From Bacillota bacterium (GTDB lineage Bacteria; Bacillota; Bacilli; Paenibacillales; Paenibacillaceae): 64,000 nt of DNA. The notes beneath the pieces are model-generated. The model was given only the letters and a program-made list of their open reading frames with translations. It was not told where the DNA came from and did not search any database. How positions within the stretch are numbered: position 1 is the first letter of the stretch; the number at the start of each line of letters is the position of its first letter. This document shows positions 35,756-44,346 of this stretch, piece by piece. The position numbers and the translations under genes were made by a program. The stretch covers positions 46,467-110,466 of the forward strand of contig JAEWAQ010000031.1 of assembly GCA_023391635.1 (NCBI GenBank), given 5' to 3'.

Positions 35756-38700
35756 ATGAAAAGCCTGCTTATGAAGAAGAACGTCAAGATCGCCCTTCTC
35801 CTTCTGATCGGCGGTCTTTTGGCGTTCGGCGCGATATTCGTATTCGGCAAGGGTGATTCCGTAGATCGCGGCGGTTCCGTCGAATCGATCGCATCCGGAA
35901 AACCCGGCAAAGCCGAGGTTGTCAAATCGGTGCCCCGGAGAAAAACGTATCCGATCGGCAATTGGGACATCGCGATTCCTTACTTGAATCCCTTCGGCTC
36001 CCAGGGCAATTATCAATCCGTCGATTTTACGCCGAATCAATATCAGGAACTGAAATATATCAATGAAGAAAATATGGAAGCGTACCGGATGACCGGCGGC
36101 GACGCGTGGCAATTGCAAGTGCAATGGAAGGACGCGAATGCCGATCCGTGGGACGATTTGCGCCTGTACGTTGCCGAGCTCGGCGGACAATCCTATAGGG
36201 GAGCCGCGGAAGACAGCTGGGTGCTTCGTGCGGACGATCCGGAGGGGACCACCTGGTGGGGGATCGCTTCGAAGTATGGCGAGGGATACCAATTAAAGGT
36301 ATACAAGGAGCTTCGTCTGAAGCACGGGCAGGCCGTCTCCTTCCAAACGTCCGCTTACCCGAATCAGGAAATCTACTTTATGACGAATAACGAACAGCAT
36401 AAGTACCAGAGTCTGAAAGTCGATCTGGCGGAAGGCCAGGTTCGACTGGCGGGCAAAGGCTCCTATTTGCAAGGGCAGTACCGCAGAGACCTGTCCTACA
36501 ATCGGGATCTGTACGCCTACAAGACGAATCATTATACGCTGAACGATATTCCGCAGGATACGTCCGCCCCTCTGCTATGGAAACTGGCCTGGAGCCCGGA
36601 TACCGACCCGAAGGAAATCGTCTTCGCGCTCGACGAGGGGGAAGATATCCGTCCGGTCAAAGACGGGGAGCGGCTGGGTGCGCTCAAGGTGCGCGGGGAC
36701 ATGCTGGGCCAAATTAAAGTCGAGGCGCCTCCGGGGGTCACGTTGACCCATCCGGAGCTTCATCTGAAAGGCGACAAGACGCCGGATGGAGACACGCTGT
36801 TCTGGCTTCCTTCCGGATACTGGAATGTCGTGGCCGTGCCGGAGAATCGGACCCCACTGAACACGAGGCTGGTTCCCATCAGCGCGGGAGAGATGACGGA
36901 GCTTACGGTCAAGCCGCTGCTTCAGAACGCCTACCAGAACGACGGAATTGGAGATGCCAGCGGCGAAGAGAGCACGCTGAAAATAGAGGAGACCGCCGTT
37001 CAAGGCGATCAGGCCCGGATCTCGTTCATGCTGCTCGATTCCTTAAGTCCCAAATTTACGCCCGATATGAAGGATATCGATATTGTGGAAGGTGGACGAC
37101 CGGGGAAATTGCTGAAGCTAGACCGGATCGAGACGCCCCCGAGCGTCGTGCTCGCGCTCGATTCCTCCGGCTCCATGTCCAAATCGATGGGGCAAGTGCT
37201 GGACTCCGCCCGGACCTTTATCCAGGGGCTCCCGGACAACGCCCATATCCAGGTGATCGATTTCGATTCGCAAATTCGAGTGCTGGAGGGCACGAGCAAG
37301 AATGAAGTGCTGGCGAATTTCGGTCAGATCAAGGCGCAAGGAGATACGAGGTTGTACGATTCGGTACTCGAAGGACTTAGCCTGCTGAAAGACAAGCAGC
37401 GGCCGACGCTCGTCGTGTTCACCGATGGGGTAGACAGCAACGCCGAAAAGGCGGGCACGGGCAGCAAGGCAAGCAAAAGCGAAGTCGAGCAAGCCGTGAG
37501 GCATTCCGGCATTCCGATCTACTCGATCGGATTCGGTCCGGATCACGATAACGCCACGCTGCTGGAGCTCGCGGCCATGTCGGACGGCACGTATTATTCC
37601 GCACAGGACACAGCCGCGCTGAAGCATGTGTTTGCCTCCATTAATGACAGGCTTGGCAACCGGTTCGAGCTCACCTACGAGCGGCCCAAGGAGCAGGCGC
37701 CGTCCGACGTTCCGGTCATCGCCATGACGCTGGACGTGAGCGGTTCGATGGATGTCGATCCCGCTTCGGGCAACGGCGCTTACCGGATCGATAAAGTGAA
37801 GCATCTGTTCCACGACTTCATCGGACAGCTTCCGGACAATAGCTTGATGCAGTTGCTCAGCTTCACCGCGTATCTGGAGTTCGAGCAAGTGTTCACTTCC
37901 CGCAAGGCCGAGCTGTTGCAGGCGCTGGGCAATCTGAAGGCGGTCGGGGGAACCGAGATTTTGAATTCCGTCTTCGAGACTTACCATTCGCTAAAGCAAA
38001 TCCCTTCCGAAAAGCGCGTCATCGTTTATGTGACCGATGCGGCGCTTGATGTGGAAGAGAGCAAAAAGACTTTTTTCGGGGAGATACTGAACGGCATCAA
38101 AGAGGAAGGCATCCAGGTGCTGTGGGTGGGCCTCGGTACGGACGACAGCGAGGAAGCGTTCAAATGGGCGGCGGAGAAATCAGGAGGCAAATACGTCATT
38201 TCCGAAGATCCGGCCGTATTGGCCCAAGCGTTCGAGGAGACGCTTGCCGAAGTTCAGAAGCGGCCTGCCAAACAAATCCCGCTGACGCTCTCGGTCCGCA
38301 ACGATTCGGGGGACGGCCCGGCGCGTCAATACGTGGACGATCTGTTGGTCGATTTCCCCGTGCTGCAAGGTGCGGGCGATAAGGTCGAATTCCAAACGAT
38401 CGGCTTCGAGACGGGCAAGAAGGTCGCGCAATATGAACAGGCGACGGCAGCCCTCGTCTACGGGCGCGATCTGCCGAGCGAGGAGGTCAAAATCTACAAG
38501 CGCGTTCCGCTTGATATCCAAGTCAAAAACAAAGCGGCGGAATGGACGGCCCGCGAGCTCCTCTTCCTCAAAAAGCTGAAAGGCGTGGATGCGCCCGCGA
38601 ATCGAAGCTTTGCCGCCGTCGAGATGGAGCTTAAAAACGCACATCCGGACGGAGCGAGCTATTTGATTCCGGACTTCGCCTCGCATTTCTTCATGAACGT

Positions 38701-41700
38701 CAACGGCACGGGCTCTTATCCGGCTTCGACGGCCACTTGGCTGACCGAGCAGCCGCTGGCGCCGCCCGGCGAGGGAAGCATAACGGTCAAGCGCGGCGAG
38801 ACGGTCAAGGGGCTGCTCGTCTTCATCGTGCCCGACGAGGAGGTCAAGCAGGCTTCCGTTCATTACTACGATGCTGAATACGGACATATGTCGCTCGCCT
38901 TGGCCGGCCCTCTTCCTAAGGAGGACTCCGCCGCTCTGGCCGGCATGCCGAAATCCGCAACGGGCAAACTTTCGGAAACATTCGAACTGGCACTGACGAC
39001 GGTCGGCGAAACGGACCGGATCGAGAAGGTCGCGTTAACCCGCAAAACAAGCGCATTCAAAATCGTGGAAGCCGAATTGAAATCCCAGGTTCAGGCCGAT
39101 CTGAAGATGAACCCGCGGGAGCGGTTTTATTTGAACATCAAAACCGCCGAGGGGCCCTTCCTCGTTCCCGTTCATACGGCAACCGCCCTGCTGCCTTACG
39201 GCTTGCTGCGCCCCGTGACGCTCGGTCCGGGCTCCGTAAGCAAAGTCCGTTTGGCATTCCAGACGCCGAACGCGCTCGGAGCAATGCCGACGGATCTTTA
39301 CGTCGATCTGTTCGGCGGCGCAACGGTGCTGCCGGTGAGCGGCGGCTCTGCGGAGAATTCGGGCGCAGGCGGCGCAGTGGCGATCCCGGGCAAAGGCGTG
39401 TCGCTGACCATCAACTCGCTGTCCCTCATTCGCGACATCGAGTCCAGCAACGGAAACTTCGTTGTGGTTGACGTGACGCTCTCCGACGAGCCTGACGGCT
39501 TCGGATCGTCCGGCTTCCGCGAGACGTTCAAGCTTGCGCCGGTTCAAGCGCCGACAGGACGGGAGGTTTCGGACTTGCGACCGGACCCGATAACGGGCGA
39601 ACTGCTCCTGGGCATCGATAAGGATTGGGCCGTATTCGACGGCGCTTCGCGCCGCGGACTGCTCGTGTTCCAGATCCCGCACAATCAAGCGGATCTGAAC
39701 TGGACGCTGCAATCCGATCTGTTCGCCGGTCTGAACCTTCCCGTCGGGAACGAAACCTATAAGCAGGAAGGGCTGCTCGTCAAGCGGGTCGAGCCGCCTC
39801 TGGACGAGAAATTCGACGTCCAGCTCCAGATGGCGCTGGCCGAAGCGATCAGCCGTCACCGCTCGCTGGAGGCAGCCAAGGCGCCAGGCGGTCTCGTGCG
39901 GACGGCCGATTTCGACGCCAGCCAAGGCCGCAAGGAAGACGTTCCGGCACCCCTGCCAACCGTTTACGGCATGATGAAGCTGGAATCGGTCAAGACGGGA
40001 TCCGACTTCCAGACGTTAGTGGACGGACTAAGATGGCTGCCCTCCGCGGACCCGTATGCGACTTACCGGTACTCTCCGGAAGCCGTCCTGACGCAAGGCT
40101 GGGGAACCGAAGGCGACTTGGCCAACCTCACCGGCGGCCTGCTCGCCAAACTCGGTTACAGCCCGTCGCTTCGAATGGTGCAGGTAACCGATCAAGGTAG
40201 GAAGGCGCTCGCGAAACTGGGCTCCGTAGATTCGATCAACCTGAAGCATCTGCCCGCATGGTCTTACTTGGACGAACAAGGAAAGACGAAAATCTTCGTC
40301 GTGCCGTTCATGAAGGATCTGTCGGAGCTGGACGGTCTGGCCTTCTTCCCCGGCGGTCAAGAAAGCAGGCGGATGAAGTCCTCGCAAAGCACGATCAGCG
40401 TCTATTTCATAGCCGAAGCAAAAGAGGACCGGGGAGTGGGCGGCATCACCGGAGACATCGGTGGCGCGCTCGGCGGAGGCGGAGGCGACGGAGGACCGCT
40501 CTTCGAGGAGGTTCGCGTGCTGGAAGCCGCGCTGGACCTCGATCAGCTGAGCCGCGAACCGGTGGATATCCGCGCAGGCGGCTCCGGAGGCAAGTATACA
40601 GCCGTACTGGAAAGCCAGACGATGCAGATCGTCGGCAACCGCCTGATCGACGCGGGCGAGCAGAAGATCGTTGGCATGCGCATCGAAGTTCAACTGCCGA
40701 AGAAGAAGCTGACGCATGAAACCCGGCTGAAGGACGGAGAAGGGATCGCCGACGTCTTCCATACGGTCGCGATCAATCTCCCCGATCTATCCGCCGAAGC
40801 GGCCGCAGCGCTTCAGCAGGCAGCCGACCGGGTCCACAAGGCGTCGGCGAAGCCGGACGATCACTCCGCGCTCGTCTGGTATACACGGAGCATTCTGTAT
40901 CGGATAATTGCCAGCCAGACCGCCTATGAAAGCGAGCTCGCCGAACTGCTGGACGTCACCGCGGGACGCGTCGACAAGGAACGGGTGATTTTCGTAACCG
41001 CCAGAAACGACCGGACACAACCAGTGCTCAGAACGAGCGTCGACCTGCAGCAGGTCGCCAATCGGATTCACCGGGGGTCGGAGGAGGCCGTTCGCGGTTT
41101 CCACATTATGAGCGGTCTGTTCGCTTCCCGGCTGGAAGGAGCCGCGCTGCCGGGAGACAAGACGGATTTCATGGATGTATGGCTGAATAGCCCCGATGAT
41201 ACACAGTTGTTCCTGAGCCTTAGAAACAACCGCAACGAAGACTTGAAGTATATGGAGGAACACGGGTTCCCGGACGTAATCATCGAGCGGGCCAAAGCCT
41301 CTTCCACGGCGATGCTGATTCCGAATCGGCCGACGAACATTCGCGGCGAAAGCCGCTGGGCCTGGCTGGAGATCGACCCGGACACCTACGAGACGATCTC
41401 CGTCACGGATACGGGCGAGCACGGCGGCTTCGCGGAGTACTTGATGTCGCTCGAACCCGTTTCACCGACGGGCGACGATTATATGGCTTTCATGGCTGGA
41501 GCGTTTATCGGCATCAGTTCGTCGGTCTGGAACGTCAGCTCCTTTTCGTTAATGCTGGACGATTACGAACAAATCATCAAGGCCGCCAAAGCGTATACGT
41601 TCGGATTGGGCGAAGTACTGAGCAACTTTATGAGCAACAAGGATCTCGTCAAGCTCGAGTACAGCATCGGGTACGTTAAGCTGAAGATAACGGATTTCGA

Positions 41701-41887
41701 CCCGGATAAGTCCGGGCTGGCCAAACAGTTCCATATCTTGAAATCAGGCAAGGCAGTAGAAGGAGCCGGCGACCTCGTAGGCTTCGGACTCGGCTTCCAA
41801 ATCGGCGCCGCTTACTACTTCGAGCAAGCGGAGAAGGCGATCCAGAAGCCGAAGGTCAAAAATGGGCCTCCAAGCGGAGGAAAGTAA
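35756..41887 (+). CDS. giant membrane-anchored protein with two vWA domains
   Basis: This 2043-residue protein has one N-terminal membrane helix (IALLLLIGGLLAFGAIFVFG), with most of the chain predicted outside. Two von Willebrand A domains lie at about 455-640 and 650-830. Each has a complete metal-ion-dependent adhesion motif (LALDSSGSMS and MTLDVSGSMD), so both probably bind Mg and a protein ligand. Long beta-rich regions follow. Around 1450-1510 is a stretch shaped like a transglutaminase-like domain (EGDLANLTGGLLAKLGY, then LPAWSYLDEQGK) but without the catalytic Cys. A second hydrophobic segment (MAFMAGAFIGISSSVW) lies near 1910. The ATG follows GGAGGAG; a longer frame overlaps the zinc-ribbon gene. 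Its function is unknown; adhesion or assembly at the wall is likely. Confidence 0.85.
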   Translation: MKSLLMKKNVKIALLLLIGGLLAFGAIFVFGKGDSVDRGGSVESIASGKPGKAEVVKSVPRRKTYPIGNWDIAIPYLNPFGSQGNYQSVDFTPNQYQELKYINEENMEAYRMTGGDAWQLQVQWKDANADPWDDLRLYVAELGGQSYRGAAEDSWVLRADDPEGTTWWGIASKYGEGYQLKVYKELRLKHGQAVSFQTSAYPNQEIYFMTNNEQHKYQSLKVDLAEGQVRLAGKGSYLQGQYRRDLSYNRDLYAYKTNHYTLNDIPQDTSAPLLWKLAWSPDTDPKEIVFALDEGEDIRPVKDGERLGALKVRGDMLGQIKVEAPPGVTLTHPELHLKGDKTPDGDTLFWLPSGYWNVVAVPENRTPLNTRLVPISAGEMTELTVKPLLQNAYQNDGIGDASGEESTLKIEETAVQGDQARISFMLLDSLSPKFTPDMKDIDIVEGGRPGKLLKLDRIETPPSVVLALDSSGSMSKSMGQVLDSARTFIQGLPDNAHIQVIDFDSQIRVLEGTSKNEVLANFGQIKAQGDTRLYDSVLEGLSLLKDKQRPTLVVFTDGVDSNAEKAGTGSKASKSEVEQAVRHSGIPIYSIGFGPDHDNATLLELAAMSDGTYYSAQDTAALKHVFASINDRLGNRFELTYERPKEQAPSDVPVIAMTLDVSGSMDVDPASGNGAYRIDKVKHLFHDFIGQLPDNSLMQLLSFTAYLEFEQVFTSRKAELLQALGNLKAVGGTEILNSVFETYHSLKQIPSEKRVIVYVTDAALDVEESKKTFFGEILNGIKEEGIQVLWVGLGTDDSEEAFKWAAEKSGGKYVISEDPAVLAQAFEETLAEVQKRPAKQIPLTLSVRNDSGDGPARQYVDDLLVDFPVLQGAGDKVEFQTIGFETGKKVAQYEQATAALVYGRDLPSEEVKIYKRVPLDIQVKNKAAEWTARELLFLKKLKGVDAPANRSFAAVEMELKNAHPDGASYLIPDFASHFFMNVNGTGSYPASTATWLTEQPLAPPGEGSITVKRGETVKGLLVFIVPDEEVKQASVHYYDAEYGHMSLALAGPLPKEDSAALAGMPKSATGKLSETFELALTTVGETDRIEKVALTRKTSAFKIVEAELKSQVQADLKMNPRERFYLNIKTAEGPFLVPVHTATALLPYGLLRPVTLGPGSVSKVRLAFQTPNALGAMPTDLYVDLFGGATVLPVSGGSAENSGAGGAVAIPGKGVSLTINSLSLIRDIESSNGNFVVVDVTLSDEPDGFGSSGFRETFKLAPVQAPTGREVSDLRPDPITGELLLGIDKDWAVFDGASRRGLLVFQIPHNQADLNWTLQSDLFAGLNLPVGNETYKQEGLLVKRVEPPLDEKFDVQLQMALAEAISRHRSLEAAKAPGGLVRTADFDASQGRKEDVPAPLPTVYGMMKLESVKTGSDFQTLVDGLRWLPSADPYATYRYSPEAVLTQGWGTEGDLANLTGGLLAKLGYSPSLRMVQVTDQGRKALAKLGSVDSINLKHLPAWSYLDEQGKTKIFVVPFMKDLSELDGLAFFPGGQESRRMKSSQSTISVYFIAEAKEDRGVGGITGDIGGALGGGGGDGGPLFEEVRVLEAALDLDQLSREPVDIRAGGSGGKYTAVLESQTMQIVGNRLIDAGEQKIVGMRIEVQLPKKKLTHETRLKDGEGIADVFHTVAINLPDLSAEAAAALQQAADRVHKASAKPDDHSALVWYTRSILYRIIASQTAYESELAELLDVTAGRVDKERVIFVTARNDRTQPVLRTSVDLQQVANRIHRGSEEAVRGFHIMSGLFASRLEGAALPGDKTDFMDVWLNSPDDTQLFLSLRNNRNEDLKYMEEHGFPDVIIERAKASSTAMLIPNRPTNIRGESRWAWLEIDPDTYETISVTDTGEHGGFAEYLMSLEPVSPTGDDYMAFMAGAFIGISSSVWNVSSFSLMLDDYEQIIKAAKAYTFGLGEVLSNFMSNKDLVKLEYSIGYVKLKITDFDPDKSGLAKQFHILKSGKAVEGAGDLVGFGLGFQIGAAYYFEQAEKAIQKPKVKNGPPSGGK

Positions 41888-41973
41888 ATAAAACGGTAAG
41901 ATTATCTGCGGCTGTGAGGCTTCACCGGTGGGTGTAACGGACCCAGAAGATCTTATTTCCCCCAAACAGCACG

Positions 41974-42017
41974 AAGCGGCTGCCCGCCCGTCGATCATGA
42001 CGGATGGGCAGCCGCTT
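41974..42017. terminator. hairpin between the vWA gene and the SLH remnant
   Basis: A 12 bp perfect stem (AAGCGGCTGCCC/GGGCAGCCGCTT) with a further inner stem lies between convergent units. T-tracts on either side are weak. Its sequence resembles the hairpin after the SLH gene at 44247, as expected if both came from the same duplicated unit. Confidence 0.6.
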
Positions 42018-42056
42018 TAGGTTAAACCTTGCACCGCATACGCGGAGTTTTCTTGT

Positions 42057-42289
42057 TTACAGCACTTGCGTGTTGATCGTTGAAGTAACCCTTGCCTCTG
42101 CCGTTAAGCCGTTCGAGTGGTCGGCTAATTCGATCATCGGCGCGACTGGACCTTCCTCCGTACCGACTGCCGGACCGAAGGTACCGGCGGCGGAGAAGGT
42201 GCACGTCACGGAACGAAATGACCGCTTCTTCAACGAATCCGAGCGAACGTTTCGCCAGCATGATAAACTCGCTGCTGTTTGAACACCAT
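42057..42289 (-). pseudogene. collapsed remnant of an SLH/Ig-repeat protein gene
   Basis: The minus strand starts with a ribosome site and ATGGTGTTCAAACAGCAGC, nearly identical to the start of the SLH gene at 49779. It then jumps, in another frame, to a piece of SLH domain (EFIMLAKRSLGFVEEAVISF, compare EFFTLANRSLGFVDEAAVSF in the intact gene), then to FSAAGTFGPAVGTE (compare IFSAAGTYGPAAGTE), and finally to an end like that of the last Ig repeat (SNGLTAEARVTSTINTQVL). Start, middle and end survive, but about 5 kb between them is gone. It is a decayed copy with several internal deletions and cannot encode a functional protein. Confidence 0.85.
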
Positions 42290-42320
42290 TGTACGTTCCT
42301 CCTTATGACCATACCGGAAT

Positions 42321-42376
42321 TCATTCAGCTTCCACGACAAGCAGCGGCGCCGAACGTTTCGGCAGCTTTATTTTGA
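42321..42376 (-). pseudogene. remnant of GH44 gene 3' end (second decayed copy)
   Basis: The last codons read LKIKLPKRSAPLLVVEAE and stop, matching the C-terminus of the GH44 protein (KLPKRSATLLVVESPN). The stop is 32 bases from the start of the SLH remnant at 42289, the same distance as between the intact GH44 and SLH genes. Confidence 0.8.
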
Positions 42377-42398
42377 GCAGGATCAACGGAAGGGAACA

Positions 42399-44093
42399 TC
42401 AGAGACCACCCGCGACCGTAAAGTTCACTGACTGTGTTGCACGAATTCCGTTGCTTGAATTCCAGTTCACGGTCAGCGTATAATATCCGGCATCGGATAT
42501 CTCCTCCCCCTTCTCGTAAGATAAAGCCGGACCTCCGTCCTTACTCAACGTTGCGACGGTTCCGACGTTGGGGAATCCCCAAGAATCGAAATCGACCCAA
42601 TCCGGCGTTACGCTCTGGTACCTCTCCCCTTCGGACACGCCCCGTATGCCGGTGATCAAAAATTGTATGAGGTAGCTATTTTTAAGCTCTATTCCAAGCG
42701 TCGTCTTCCTCACCGTGAAATAAAATTCATAAGAACCATCCTCGGAGATCATCGTACCGTTCTGAAAGTCGTGCTTGATCTCCCCGGTAATCATGTTCAC
42801 CAGTCGAGTATCGGTAACTGTGGTTCCTTCGAGCGGCATCCAGCCTAAGACAAGCGGCTCGAGATTCACCTCAAAGCCGTCGGTGCCCGAAAACGTCGGC
42901 GGCCTCGGACTAAAGTTTTCAATCGCAAATACTAGTTTAGACTCAGCTGTTAATCCATTAGACAGCTTCGTCGTCGTAAGCGTCAGCTCGTATACGCCAT
43001 TCTCTTGGACATATCCTCCCTTCTGATAAGGTCTGGAAGCGCCCCCATCCTTCGTTAACGTCGCAATAATGGTTGTACCCGGGGCGTTCCACCAGTTCAT
43101 ATAAGCTAGATAATAAATTTGCGGAGCCGCTCGTAAATCCCCCCATATATTTATCCTTGTCGGCTCCGGCGGGGAGCCGACCGTGAAGTTGACCGATTGG
43201 ATCTCGCGGATGCCGTTCAACGACTGCCAGGTGACGGTCAATACGTATCGACCTTCCTCTTCGATCGTCGTACCCTTCATGAACGAAAGGGCAGGTCCAT
43301 CATTCCTTTTCAGCGTCGCGGATGTTTCAGTTGCGCCGCCCCAGTTGGCAAATTCGGTCCATTCCGGTGTCGCGCTCAGGTACGCTTCCCCTTCCGCCAC
43401 ACCCCGGATACCGGTGATTAGAAAGAAGGACGAATATCGTTGCGTACTCGTTACGCCATTCAAGGTCTTCCGTACGGTATAGGAAAATTCATAAGAACCG
43501 TTGTCGGTTACTGTCGAGTGATTCTGAAATTCCGGAAAAACCTCTCCCGTCGTCTCGTTCACGAGCACCGTATCAGAAATCACGGTTCCTTCAGCTGGCG
43601 TCCAGCCCAGAATGACCGGTTCAAAGTACACGCCGTAGCCTTCGGTAGTCGTAAACTCGACTTCCGGCAGCAACTCCAGCTCGATCGCAAATTGAATTCT
43701 CATCGAGGCCGCCAAGCCATTTGAGACCTTCTTGGCCGTCACAATCAGTTCATAGCTGCCGTTCGCTCCAATCGCAGTTCCCTTCAGATATCGAACGGCC
43801 TTCCCCCCGTCCTTGCTTATCGTTGCTGAACTGACCGTTCCGGACTCGTCCACCCAGTCCGGAACAACCGGGGTTTTATATTTTCCCTGGTGTTCAACGC
43901 CGGATACCGTCGGGGCGAGCGGAGGGCCATCCCCCCTGCTTGTCTCTCGTTCAACACCATCCATCTCCGCGATAGTAGGGGCAGAGGCTGCCAAAGCCTC
44001 GGTTTTGAAAATCATAAAGAGTGAGACGATCATGCAGACGGCCATCACAAGCGTGATAAACCCCATCGACTTCCTCATTTTCGTTAACGTCAT
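42399..44093 (-). CDS. secreted Ig-like repeat protein, paralogue of the SLH protein without SLH domains
   Basis: This 564-residue protein has a signal peptide (MGFITLVMAVCMIVSLFMIF, cleavage after EALAA) and then six beta-sandwich repeats of about 90 residues (typical core ATLSKDGGPALSYEKGEEI). The repeats match those of the 1810-residue SLH protein and follow the order D-B-C-A-B-C of its repeat types. The three SLH domains are missing, so it cannot bind the wall in the same way. The ATG at 44093 follows AAGGACGAGG. It starts 32 bases after a GH44 tail remnant, so it looks like the surviving part of a duplicated unit, fused to a new signal peptide. Its function is unknown. Confidence 0.8.
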   Translation of the reverse strand: MTLTKMRKSMGFITLVMAVCMIVSLFMIFKTEALAASAPTIAEMDGVERETSRGDGPPLAPTVSGVEHQGKYKTPVVPDWVDESGTVSSATISKDGGKAVRYLKGTAIGANGSYELIVTAKKVSNGLAASMRIQFAIELELLPEVEFTTTEGYGVYFEPVILGWTPAEGTVISDTVLVNETTGEVFPEFQNHSTVTDNGSYEFSYTVRKTLNGVTSTQRYSSFFLITGIRGVAEGEAYLSATPEWTEFANWGGATETSATLKRNDGPALSFMKGTTIEEEGRYVLTVTWQSLNGIREIQSVNFTVGSPPEPTRINIWGDLRAAPQIYYLAYMNWWNAPGTTIIATLTKDGGASRPYQKGGYVQENGVYELTLTTTKLSNGLTAESKLVFAIENFSPRPPTFSGTDGFEVNLEPLVLGWMPLEGTTVTDTRLVNMITGEIKHDFQNGTMISEDGSYEFYFTVRKTTLGIELKNSYLIQFLITGIRGVSEGERYQSVTPDWVDFDSWGFPNVGTVATLSKDGGPALSYEKGEEISDAGYYTLTVNWNSSNGIRATQSVNFTVAGGL

Positions 44094-44124
44094 TGTCCTC
44101 GTCCTTCCGAATTTAGTTCTAAGG

Positions 44125-44175
44125 CTACACGACAAGAAGCGTCGCTGAGCGTTTCGGCAGCTTCAACGGCATAGA
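44125..44175 (-). pseudogene. remnant of GH44 gene 3' end (first decayed copy)
   Basis: The minus-strand codons read PLKLPKRSATLLVV and stop, an almost exact copy of the GH44 C-terminus. An in-frame stop lies a few codons upstream, so nothing else of that gene remains. The stop is 32 bases before the start at 44093. Confidence 0.8.
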
Positions 44176-44246
44176 ACTGGCAGCGACGGATTTTTACGTA
44201 ACCGAAACTGCCGAAGAGGCTACGTGAACTTTACGACGAAGCACAG

Positions 44247-44288
44247 AAGCGCTGCTCCCCATCAAAACTAACGGGCGAGCAGCCGCTT
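44247..44288 (-). terminator. hairpin after the SLH protein gene
   Basis: On the minus strand AAGCGGCTGCTC pairs with GAGCAGCGCTT (one mismatch) about 60 bases after the stop, followed by CTGTGCTT. The T-tract is weak, but the place and the relation to the hairpin at 41974 support a terminator. Confidence 0.55.
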
Positions 44289-44346
44289 TGTGTTGCTTCT
44301 TTGCTTCTTGAGCCGCTTATGGTGCGGAATTGCTTGTTTAAGGCAT

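Noticed and set aside
44094..44135. Longer start for the Ig-repeat protein
   Set aside because: The extra residues overlap the GH44 tail remnant and precede the signal peptide; the ATG at 44093 has the ribosome site.
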